Shown piece after piece: positions 1 through 6,650 of a stretch of 15,282 nucleotides of DNA. Made by a program: the position numbers and the translations under genes. Origin of the DNA: DASROJ01 sp035646975. GTDB taxonomy: Bacteria; Acidobacteriota; Polarisedimenticolia; JACPZX01; DASXTC01. Position 1 is the first letter of the stretch. The number at the start of each line of letters is the position of its first letter. The stretch covers positions 1 to 15,282 of the forward strand of contig DASROJ010000073.1 in NCBI GenBank assembly GCA_035646975.1, read 5' to 3'. The notes under the pieces were generated by a model that searched no databases, was not told the origin of the DNA, and saw only the letters and a program-made list of their open reading frames with translations.

Positions 1-180
1 GCTGTACACCGCCCCCTTGCGCAGCAGCTTGAGGATGTCGCGCCAGGGTTGCAGCAGGGGCGGACCGATCCTTCCGGCGATGATCGACTTGGTGCGCGCG
101 ATCAGCCCCGGCGCGAGTGGCGCCAGCACGATAGCGAGCGCCGGCCCGGCCAGGGCCTGGACGGCGGTAGGCGCGCTCAT
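1..180 (-). CDS. Hydrogenase-4 / complex I subunit 1-like membrane protein (HyfC/HycD/NuoH family), N-terminal part
   Basis: Only the first 60 codons lie in the window; the gene continues past the left edge. The translation starts with ATG at 180 and shows a hydrophobic first helix (about residues 7-28). A loop follows with IAGRIGPPLLQPWRDILKLL (residues 38-57) and then RKGAVYS. The RxGPPxLQPxxDxxKLLxK loop is a hallmark of the NuoH/HyfC/HycD/EchB subunit, which anchors the hydrophilic electron-transfer arm to the membrane arm in complex I and group 4 hydrogenases. The start codon overlaps the stop of the hyfB-like gene by four bases (ATGA), so the two are translationally coupled in the order hyfB-hyfC. 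Whether a hydrogenase, formate dehydrogenase or other catalytic module follows cannot be seen here. Confidence 0.85.
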   Translation of the reverse strand, partial: MSAPTAVQALAGPALAIVLAPLAPGLIARTKSIIAGRIGPPLLQPWRDILKLLRKGAVYS

Positions 181-2231
181 GACGCGCCCTGCTGGAACGT
201 GAAGAGCCAGGCCAGCATGATCACCAGCGTCACGACGATGTAGAGGACATACAGCTGAACCCGTCCATGATGCAGCCACCTGAGCCTCGACATCGCCCGG
301 CTCACCACGCCGAACACCGGCCGGTAGAAGCGCTCCTGGAACGGCCGACCGACCTCCGACGCGAACGAGGCGCTGAGTGGGAAGTAGCCTCGTGGTGGAA
401 GGATGCTGCGTCGTTCCGGAAGCAGCATTGCGAACATCTCGCGTGTCGGCTCGCTGAACGACGACGCGGTGTGCTGCATTCGAGCAGTGGGCTGATCGTA
501 CCCGCAGTCCCATGTGATCGATGAGCGCGCCTCGCGTCGCCGCAACAGCAGCCGGCGACACAGGGCCAACCCGGCCACCAGGCCCACCAACAGGCCGGCG
601 CACAGCATGATGCTCGTGCCGAGGCTTGCGGCCTCGACGAGATCTGCCGGCGCGCTGGATCCAGCCGGACCGAGAAGGGCGGCCACCGCCGGTCCGAGAA
701 GGGGAAAGGCGAGCATCGGCGCAAGCCCGAGCAGCAGGCACAGACCGGCCAGCGCCGCCATGGAGAAGGTCATCGCGCGGGAAGGATCGCGCCGCACGGC
801 AACGGTCGCGTCGCGCGCCTGGCCCAGGAAGGTCAACCCTGCCAGTCGCATGAAGCAGGCCGCGGCGAGCCCGCCGCCCAACGAGAGCCCGACCACCGCG
901 GCCATCGGCGCCAATCCACGGGCGCCGGCCAGCAGCGTCACGCCCCGGTAGGAGGCGAGATACAGCAGGAACTCGCCGACGAATCCGTTGAAGGGCGGCA
1001 GCCCGGCGATCGCGGCCGCGCCGACGAAGAAGCAGGCGCCGGTGACGGGCATCGACTTCATCACACCACCGAGCCGATCCATCCGCCGGGTCCGGGCCTC
1101 ATGGGCGACGGCGCCCGCGCCGAGAAACAGAAGCCCCTTGAAAACGGCGTGGTTCAGCGCGTGCAGGAGAGCGCCGGCGAATCCGAGTGCCGCGAGCGCC
1201 GGCTGCTGAGAAGTCACGCCCATGAGGCCGAGCCCGATCCCGATCGCGATGAATCCGATATTCTCCACGCTCGAATAAGCCAGCAGCCGTTTGATGTCCT
1301 GCTGGACCATGGCGCTCAGCACGCCGATGAGCGCCGAGGCGACGCCGAGCGCGAGCAGGGTGGCCCCCCACCAGGACAGGGGGGGGCCGATGAAGCAGAG
1401 CGACCGCAGCAGCCCGTAGATTCCCATCTTGATCATCGCGCCGGACATCACGGCCGACACGTGGCTCGGCGCCGCCGGGTGAGCCTCGGGCAGCCAGACA
1501 TGGAATGGGACGAGTCCGGCCTTTGTGCCGAACCCCACCAGCGCGAGAATGAAGAACAGACCTGCCATCGGGGGGCCTGTCGCAGCCGTCGTCAGCACGG
1601 ATGCCTCGCGCCATCGCTCGAAATCCATCGACCCGGTGCGCGCGGCCATGGCAACGAACAGCGCCACCAGAAACGCCGTGCCGGTATGCGTCGAGATCAG
1701 ATAAAGCCGGCCGGCGTCCCGGACCGCGGCCAGCTCGTCTTCGAACGTGACCAGCAGAAACGAGGCCAGCGTCATGACCTCCCACGCGACGAGAAACAGC
1801 ACCCCGTTGCGCGCCATCACGACCACCGCCATGCTGGCCGTCAGAAGATTGAAGAAGAACCAGGATGAGCCAAGCTTCCGGTTCGAGCGGTGGTGACCAG
1901 GCCGGGCATGGTCGACAGGGTCACCATGGTCACGAAGGGACGATGCGCCGTAGATCGCCCCGGCGAGGCAGAGCCCGAACACGATGAGGAGGAAGAAGCC
2001 GGAAAGCGGATCGATGTCGAGGGAAATCTCGCCGTACGGCACGTCCCACGGTATGTGCCATGAATCGTGGGGGGCGGAAAATGTCGACGCGACACCGGCA
2101 AGCCCCAGCGCGCAGCCGGCGACACAGGTTGCCGCGCCGATGCGGGTGGCCAGCCCGGGACGGGATGAAGCCACGAGGGCCCCGGCGCCACCGGCCAGCA
2201 GAATGGCGAGTGCCACGACTACCGTGCCCAA
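177..2231 (-). CDS. Hydrogenase-4 component B-like proton-conducting membrane subunit (NuoL/M/N antiporter family)
   Basis: This 684-residue polytopic protein belongs to the Mrp/NuoL-M-N proton-translocating family and is closest in layout to HyfB (HyfB is about 670 residues). Visible family features are the TM5 glutamate in AWEVMTLASFLLV (Glu151), the loop lysine and histidines in GTKAGLVPFHVWLPEAHPAA (Lys237, His244, His251), and Lys268 in SGAMIKMGIYG. The C-terminus has the HyfB-type WDCGYDQPTARMQHTASSF segment and a final helix in LHHGRVQLYVLYIVVTLV. I chose the TTG at 2231 because GAGGGG lies 5 bases upstream and the first helix starts directly after it. An ATG at 2342 is in frame, but it would add 37 charged residues and run into the opposite gene's promoter region. 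By family it would couple electron transfer to ion pumping. The catalytic partner is unknown. Confidence 0.88.
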   Translation of the reverse strand: MGTVVVALAILLAGGAGALVASSRPGLATRIGAATCVAGCALGLAGVASTFSAPHDSWHIPWDVPYGEISLDIDPLSGFFLLIVFGLCLAGAIYGASSLRDHGDPVDHARPGHHRSNRKLGSSWFFFNLLTASMAVVVMARNGVLFLVAWEVMTLASFLLVTFEDELAAVRDAGRLYLISTHTGTAFLVALFVAMAARTGSMDFERWREASVLTTAATGPPMAGLFFILALVGFGTKAGLVPFHVWLPEAHPAAPSHVSAVMSGAMIKMGIYGLLRSLCFIGPPLSWWGATLLALGVASALIGVLSAMVQQDIKRLLAYSSVENIGFIAIGIGLGLMGVTSQQPALAALGFAGALLHALNHAVFKGLLFLGAGAVAHEARTRRMDRLGGVMKSMPVTGACFFVGAAAIAGLPPFNGFVGEFLLYLASYRGVTLLAGARGLAPMAAVVGLSLGGGLAAACFMRLAGLTFLGQARDATVAVRRDPSRAMTFSMAALAGLCLLLGLAPMLAFPLLGPAVAALLGPAGSSAPADLVEAASLGTSIMLCAGLLVGLVAGLALCRRLLLRRREARSSITWDCGYDQPTARMQHTASSFSEPTREMFAMLLPERRSILPPRGYFPLSASFASEVGRPFQERFYRPVFGVVSRAMSRLRWLHHGRVQLYVLYIVVTLVIMLAWLFTFQQGAS

Positions 2232-2254
2232 CGTGTCCCCTCGAGAACCCCCGT

Positions 2255-2277
2255 CCCGTCGCGGCTGTCTCGACGGG
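2255..2277 (-). other. Inverted repeat in the leader of the hyfB-like gene
   Basis: Arms CCCGTCG (2255-2261) and CGACGGG (2271-2277) are perfectly complementary around a 9-base loop, about 24 bases upstream of the TTG start at 2231. No T-run follows on either strand, so it does not look like an intrinsic terminator. It could be an RNA stem-loop or an operator in the hyf leader, or chance in GC-rich DNA. Confidence 0.25.
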
Positions 2278-2333
2278 TAACAATAATGATGGAGAGGGTG
2301 CCTCAGCGCGGCTGGGTTGTCAAATCTTTCTCC

Positions 2334-2363
2334 TTGCGGCACTGTAACTTACGGGCGTATCAT
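2334..2363 (+). promoter_or_regulatory. Candidate promoter for the two-component/HlyD/M50 operon
   Basis: TATCAT (2358-2363) matches five of six bases of the sigma-70 -10 box. TTGCGG (2334-2339) lies 18 bases upstream and matches only TTG. Transcription would start near 2370, followed by AGGTGA ahead of the ATG at 2389. The 157-base divergent gap (2232-2388) must hold promoters in both directions. I found no convincing pair for the minus strand: a TTGACA at 2323-2318 has no -10 at a usable distance. Confidence 0.35.
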
Positions 2364-2388
2364 CGTGGGACTTCATACAGGTGAACGC

Positions 2389-3078
2389 ATGTCGGGTCAG
2401 CTGGCCTTTCTCGAGGGTTTCGCCGCGGGCGCGCTGGTGGCTGCGGCGGCAGGGTGGGTCATCGCCCGATGGGCGCAACGACGCGAAGGCCGGAGATTCT
2501 CGGCGCTGGCGCACGAGCTGCGCACGCCACTGACCAGCATCGCGGCGTTCACGGAAATCCTGCAGGACGACCCGACTCAGTCCGAACGATACCTCGGCAT
2601 CATTCATGAATCTGCCGGCAGGCTCGACGCGATCATCGGCGAGAGGCTCGGCTCCAGCGGTTCGCGTGCCGCGCGAATCGCCCCCGCCAGCATGGGCCCG
2701 CCGGTGACAGGTCTCCGGCGCGTGCTGGTGGTGGATGACGATCGCTACATTCTCGAGGCGACGAGGGCCTTTCTGCTGCAGGCGGGGTTCGACGCGCGCT
2801 GCGCCGCGGGCGGAGAGGAAGGAATCCTGCGCGCGCGAACCGACAGCCCCGACCTCATCCTCATGGACCTGATGATGCCCGGACTTGGAGGAGACGAGGC
2901 CCTGCGCCGGCTGCGCACCGACCCGGCCACCCGCGACATCCCGGTGATCATCACCAGCGGCGACCACGCGGCGACCGGGCTGGAGGGTGCCGCCGCCGTC
3001 CTGACCAAGCCGATCTCCCGCGAAACACTCCTGGACGCCGTCGTCAAGGCGATGCCAGGGGGCCCTGGAGGGCGATGA
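2389..3078 (+). CDS. Membrane-anchored DHp (HisKA)-receiver hybrid protein lacking an ATPase domain
   Basis: This protein has 229 residues. Residues 8-28 form one hydrophobic helix (FAAGALVAAAAGWVIARWA). A HisKA-type dimerisation segment follows with ALAHELRTPLTSIAAFTEIL, in which His42 is the expected phosphoacceptor, and helix 2 ends near residue 83. A short linker leads to a receiver domain from about residue 110: acidic pocket Asp116-118, phosphoacceptor Asp160 in LILMDLMMPG, Ser190, and Lys207 in LTKP. No N, G1 or G2 boxes of an HATPase_c domain are present between DHp and receiver, where roughly 110 residues would be needed, so it cannot autophosphorylate on its own. It may act as a phosphorelay intermediate, phosphatase or scaffold. 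The start at ATG 2389 is set by AGGTGA just upstream. It is one base from the next receiver gene. Confidence 0.85.
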   Translation: MSGQLAFLEGFAAGALVAAAAGWVIARWAQRREGRRFSALAHELRTPLTSIAAFTEILQDDPTQSERYLGIIHESAGRLDAIIGERLGSSGSRAARIAPASMGPPVTGLRRVLVVDDDRYILEATRAFLLQAGFDARCAAGGEEGILRARTDSPDLILMDLMMPGLGGDEALRRLRTDPATRDIPVIITSGDHAATGLEGAAAVLTKPISRETLLDAVVKAMPGGPGGR

Positions 3079-3079
3079 C

Positions 3080-3448
3080 ATGAAGAAGGTCCTGATCTGC
3101 GACGATGAGCCGCACATCCTCGAGTCGGTCGCGTACGTGGCGCGCAAGGAAGGATACCTCGTGCTCACGGCCGAGGACGGGGAAACGGCCCTGAGGATCG
3201 CGCGCGAGGAGCGGCCCGGTCTGGTGATGCTCGACCTCAACATGCCGATCAAGTCGGGGTACCAGGTCTGCGAGGAGATCAAGAGCGATCCGGAGACTCG
3301 AGGCACCTACGTCATCATGCTGACGGCGAAAGGACAGGAGTCGGATCGCGCCCGGGGCGCCGCGGCAGGGGCCGATGAGTACATCACCAAGCCGTTCTCG
3401 CCTCGAAAGCTTCGCCAGCGCATCACGGAGATTCTCGGAGCCGCATGA
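3080..3448 (+). CDS. Single-domain response regulator (CheY-like receiver)
   Basis: The 122-residue protein is one complete receiver domain with no output domain. Asp8 and Asp9 (LICDDEPHILES) form the acidic pocket, Asp52 in MLDLNMP is the phosphoacceptor, and Thr82 (MLTAKGQ) and Lys104 (YITKPFS) are the switch residues. It starts one base after the DHp-receiver gene stops, and its stop overlaps the start of the GAF-HlyD gene (ATGA at 3445-3448). The three are therefore probably made together. With no DNA-binding or enzymatic domain it must act by protein contact, perhaps with the upstream DHp protein or the cytoplasmic GAF half of the next protein. The latter is inference from gene order. 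Confidence 0.93.
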   Translation: MKKVLICDDEPHILESVAYVARKEGYLVLTAEDGETALRIAREERPGLVMLDLNMPIKSGYQVCEEIKSDPETRGTYVIMLTAKGQESDRARGAAAGADEYITKPFSPRKLRQRITEILGAA

Positions 3449-5403
3449 GCGAAGCCGACCTCAGAAGACGGCTCGACAGCGTCACCGCCGAGCTGCTCTC
3501 CACCTACGAGGAGATGGAGGTCCTCACCACGGTGGCGGAAATCGCCGCGTCGACGGCGGACGTCAAAGTGGTCGGGCGGCGTCTTCTGGACGAGGCGGCG
3601 GGCCTGCTCGAGGCCGACGTGGCGTTCATTTTCTACTCCGACAGGGAGCTCGCGGGCGAAGAGCCGGCGCCAACAGGCATCACGGAGCGGGAACGCGACG
3701 AGATCGCCGGGGCGCTCCAGCCCTGGCTCTCCCGTCAGCCCCGGCCGACGGTGATGGCTCCCTTTCATGAAGCGGCCGGAATCACTCATGCGCCCGACGC
3801 CATGGCGGCGGTGCCGCTGCGCTGCGAGGGGCTCGTGCTGGGCGCCATCTGTTTGGGCAAGCGTGGCGAAGGCCAGACCTTTTCCGCCGGTGACCTGAAG
3901 ATTCTCTCCGTGCTCGGCAGCAGCGCCGCTTCGGTCCTCCTGCAGCGCAAGAACCTCGACCTGATGCGCATGAGCCGCGATCTGGAGGAGCGCAACCGGC
4001 TGCTCAAGGGAATCCTCGCCGTCAGCCGGGAGATCGCCTCGAGCCTGGATCTCGAGCGGTTGCTGCACGCGCTGGCCAACCTGCCCACCAAGGCGCTCGG
4101 TTTCGATCGATGCGCGGTGGTCCTGGAAGAAGGGGCGCGGAGGAGGCTGCGCGCGGTGTCGGGTGTTCCGCGCGTGGATCGAGCCGATCCCGAGCTGCGC
4201 TCGCTGGAACGGCTGCTGGACTGGTCCGCGGGTCACGGGTCGCGCGTTCTCGTGCAGCACGCGGAAGACGACGCGCGGGTCGACGCCGAACCGCCCGAAG
4301 CTGCCGAACAGGCGGCCGCGCACATGAAGCTGGCCGGTGCCAGGTCGCTGCTCGCGATCCCGATGCGGGACGACCAGGGATTGCTGGGGATCCTTTCGTT
4401 CGAGAGCGGCACGGCGGGATTCGTGGACGACATGAGACTGGAGGGGGCCACGATTCTCGCCAATCAGGCCACCGTCGCGCTGCGCAACGCGCGGCTCTAC
4501 GGCGAAGTGCCGTTCATCGGTTTGCTGGCGCCGTTGCGGAGCGGCCTCGCGCGGGCGTCGTCGCTGCCGCGCCGGCGCCTGGCGGCATGGGGCGTGGCGG
4601 CGGTTGCGCTGCTCGCGCTGCTGGTGTTCGGCCGGTGGGATCTCAAGGTGCCGGGACAGGCCACCGTTCTTCCCTCGAGGGTGGTGCTGGTGAGCGCCCG
4701 TTCACGCGGCGTCGTGCGCGACGTGGGCGGGTTCCACGAAGGAGACCGGGTGACGCGTGGAGCGGTGCTGGCCCGCCTCGACACCCCCGATCTCGAGTTG
4801 CGGCTGAGCGAGGCGAAGGCCAGCGAGCAGACCTCGCTGCGAGACATGGCCAGACTGGAAGCCGAGGGCAGGGCCGCGGATCTTCACGTGGCCAGGATCG
4901 CCGCCGAGAGATGGGGCAACGAGCGCGAGAATCTCCAGGCGCGGATCGACGAAGCGAGCTTGAAGGCCCCGGTGGATGGAATACTTCTGACGCCACGGCT
5001 CGAAGAGCGGGTCGGCGAGCTGCTCGACGTGGGCGGCGTCTTCTGCACACTGGCCGAGATGGAACCGCTGCGGGTCGAGATCGCCGTGCGGGAAGGCGAC
5101 GCCGACGTCATCGTGGGCAACGCCGCCGCGGGAACCGGCGCGTTCACCGCGGCATTGAAGTTCCACGCCTTCCCCGAGGTCGATTACCAGGCACGAATCC
5201 GCAAGGTGCGATCGTCCGCCGAGATGATCGAAGGCTACCGCTCGCTCGTGGCCGAAGGGGACGTGGAGCAGCCCCCGGGCGGCCAGCAGGGCCTCAGGCC
5301 GGGCATGACCGGCTCGGCCCGCATCGATGCGGGGCCGCGGCCGCTCATTTCAATCCTGCTGCGCAGACCTTATCGATTCATCCGGAGTCTGATCTGGCTA
5401 TGA
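3445..5403 (+). CDS. GAF-GAF-transmembrane-HlyD fusion: sensor joined to a periplasmic adaptor
   Basis: This 652-residue protein has an unusual layout. Residues 1-30 are helical. A first GAF-like domain spans about 25-165 (VADVAFIFYS, MAAVPLRCEGLVLGAICLGK). A helical linker runs at 165-200, and a second GAF domain spans about 190-350 (ALGFDRCAVVLEE, ARSLLAIPMRDDQGLLGILSFES). One transmembrane helix lies at about 379-396, preceded by the arginine cluster PRRR. The rest is a HlyD/MFP-type adaptor: lipoyl-like half VVRDVGGFHEGDRVTRGAVL, a short coiled coil (about 450-500), second lipoyl half SLKAPVDGILLTPRLEERVG, beta-barrel region, and the terminal GLRPGMTGSARI. The GAF half should be cytoplasmic and the adaptor periplasmic. 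No kinase, cyclase or other output domain is present. Its HlyD part resembles that of the M50 protein two genes on. Confidence 0.85.
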   Translation: MSEADLRRRLDSVTAELLSTYEEMEVLTTVAEIAASTADVKVVGRRLLDEAAGLLEADVAFIFYSDRELAGEEPAPTGITERERDEIAGALQPWLSRQPRPTVMAPFHEAAGITHAPDAMAAVPLRCEGLVLGAICLGKRGEGQTFSAGDLKILSVLGSSAASVLLQRKNLDLMRMSRDLEERNRLLKGILAVSREIASSLDLERLLHALANLPTKALGFDRCAVVLEEGARRRLRAVSGVPRVDRADPELRSLERLLDWSAGHGSRVLVQHAEDDARVDAEPPEAAEQAAAHMKLAGARSLLAIPMRDDQGLLGILSFESGTAGFVDDMRLEGATILANQATVALRNARLYGEVPFIGLLAPLRSGLARASSLPRRRLAAWGVAAVALLALLVFGRWDLKVPGQATVLPSRVVLVSARSRGVVRDVGGFHEGDRVTRGAVLARLDTPDLELRLSEAKASEQTSLRDMARLEAEGRAADLHVARIAAERWGNERENLQARIDEASLKAPVDGILLTPRLEERVGELLDVGGVFCTLAEMEPLRVEIAVREGDADVIVGNAAAGTGAFTAALKFHAFPEVDYQARIRKVRSSAEMIEGYRSLVAEGDVEQPPGGQQGLRPGMTGSARIDAGPRPLISILLRRPYRFIRSLIWL

Positions 5404-6650
5404 GCGCGCGCAACGCTGACGCAGGCGGCGGGAGGCCGACCGGGATGGGCATGACGAGCATGTCGAGCATCTCAAGCATGTCGAGCCGGTGCACGTTCGC
5501 CTTCGTCGCGGCGGTTGTCCTCTTTCCGGCAGCCACCGGGTGCGATCGCTCGCGCGAGGCGGAGGCCTCGTCGTCGCGTTCGCAGCAGGCGCCGCCCATC
5601 TCCCCGGCGCCTTCCCCGGCGCCTACCCATGCGCCTTCCTCTGCGCCTGCCCCTGCGCTCCGAATCGCGGCGCCGCCGCTCAAGGCCGGCAGCGGTCCCG
5701 TCCTGACGGCGATTTCCGGAAAGCCGATCACCCGCGCGATGACGCTGGCCAGCCATCTCATGGTGGAGCGGGATGTCGGTGTGACGGCGCGGCGTGACGG
5801 GGTGATCGGCACCATCCTGGCCGACAGGGGAGATCGGGTCAAGGAGAACCAGCCTCTCGCGGAGCTGGAGCATGGCGACCTGACGCTCGCGGAGAAGACC
5901 GCCGAGCTGGAGCTGCAGAAGGAACAGTCTTCCTTCGAACGGGCCCGAAAGCTATCCGAGCAGAAAATCATGTCGGATGAAGACTACGAGCAGGCGCACC
6001 TGCGGCGCGACGCCGCCGAGAAGAACCTCGAGCGGATACGATACGAGCTGGAGAAGTGCAGAATCGGCGCTCCGTTCGACGGGGTGATCTCCGGCCGGTT
6101 CGTGGAGAAGGGGCAGGTGATCAAGGAGGACGATCGCAGGATACTGTTCCAGGTCACCGCGATGGGCCCGCTGCTGGCCCGCGTGTACGTCCCCGAGTGG
6201 GCGCTGTTCGGTCTCAAGCGAGGCCAGCCGGCGCGGGTCACTCCCACCGGATCGCCGGTGGGCGACCCGGTCGCCGGCGGGCGGGGAATCGAAGCGCGCG
6301 TGAGATGGATCAACGATGTGCTCGACCCCGCATCGGCGACGGCCGAGGTGCTGGTGGAGATACTCCAGGGACCCGGCCCGGGGGGCCTCAAGCCCGGCAT
6401 GTCGGTGCAGGTGGTATTCGACCTGTCGTTTTCCGCGGCGGGGATCGGGCGCGACACGCTGGTGAGTCTTCCGCGGGAGGCGTTCGGGGCGAGCGAGCCA
6501 TCCACGGGCCAGCAGGTCGACCTGAAGGTGGTGGGGCCCGACGGCGCGGTGACCCGGCGCCAGGTGGCGATCGGCTTCGTCGGCGATCATTTCGTCGAAA
6601 TCCGCCGCGGCCTCGCGGCGGGAGAAAAAGTGCTCGTGGATTCCAGATGA
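5400..6650 (+). CDS. RND-type periplasmic adaptor lipoprotein (membrane fusion protein)
   Basis: This protein has 416 residues from the ATG that overlaps the previous stop. A hydrophobic stretch (residues 32-46) ends in PAATGC, a plausible but imperfect lipobox with Cys48 as the lipidated residue. A Pro/Ala/Ser-rich linker follows (about 63-95). The adaptor body is typical of the AcrA/MexA superfamily: first lipoyl half DGVIGTILADRGDRVKENQP (133-152), alpha-hairpin about 159-218, second half CRIGAPFDGVISGRFVEKGQ (220-239), then beta-barrel and membrane-proximal domains with LKPGMSVQVVF. Start choice is open. ATG at 5445 has GGGAGG 9 bases upstream and would give a shorter, more normal signal peptide, while 5400 keeps the ATGA coupling seen elsewhere in this operon. 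No RND pump or TolC homologue is adjacent, so its usual partners are missing. Confidence 0.85.
   Translation: MSARNADAGGGRPTGMGMTSMSSISSMSSRCTFAFVAAVVLFPAATGCDRSREAEASSSRSQQAPPISPAPSPAPTHAPSSAPAPALRIAAPPLKAGSGPVLTAISGKPITRAMTLASHLMVERDVGVTARRDGVIGTILADRGDRVKENQPLAELEHGDLTLAEKTAELELQKEQSSFERARKLSEQKIMSDEDYEQAHLRRDAAEKNLERIRYELEKCRIGAPFDGVISGRFVEKGQVIKEDDRRILFQVTAMGPLLARVYVPEWALFGLKRGQPARVTPTGSPVGDPVAGGRGIEARVRWINDVLDPASATAEVLVEILQGPGPGGLKPGMSVQVVFDLSFSAAGIGRDTLVSLPREAFGASEPSTGQQVDLKVVGPDGAVTRRQVAIGFVGDHFVEIRRGLAAGEKVLVDSR
5430..5435 (+). promoter_or_regulatory. Strong internal ribosome binding site that may set the lipoprotein start at 5445
   Basis: GGGAGG lies 9 bases before an in-frame ATG at 5445. 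The coupled ATG at 5400 has only GGAG about 13 bases upstream. If 5445 is used, the protein has 401 residues and an n-region of about 15 residues. Confidence 0.45.
5457..5486 (+). repeat. Short direct repeat in the signal-peptide region of the adaptor lipoprotein
   Basis: AGCATGTCGAGC occurs at 5457-5468 and again at 5475-5486, with an 18-base period. It encodes the Met/Ser-rich run MTSMSSISSMSS before the hydrophobic core. It has probably arisen by local duplication; it is in frame and changes only the n-region length. Confidence 0.6.

Noticed and set aside
2318..2323. Perfect TTGACA on the minus strand upstream of the hyfB-like gene
   Set aside because: No -10-like hexamer lies 15-19 bases downstream (the sequence there is CACCCT); the nearest AT-rich hexamer is about 29 bases away.
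2232..2342. N-terminal extension of the hyfB-like protein from ATG 2342
   Set aside because: The extra 37 residues are charged and unlike HyfB. TTG 2231 has GAGGGG at good spacing directly before the first transmembrane helix.
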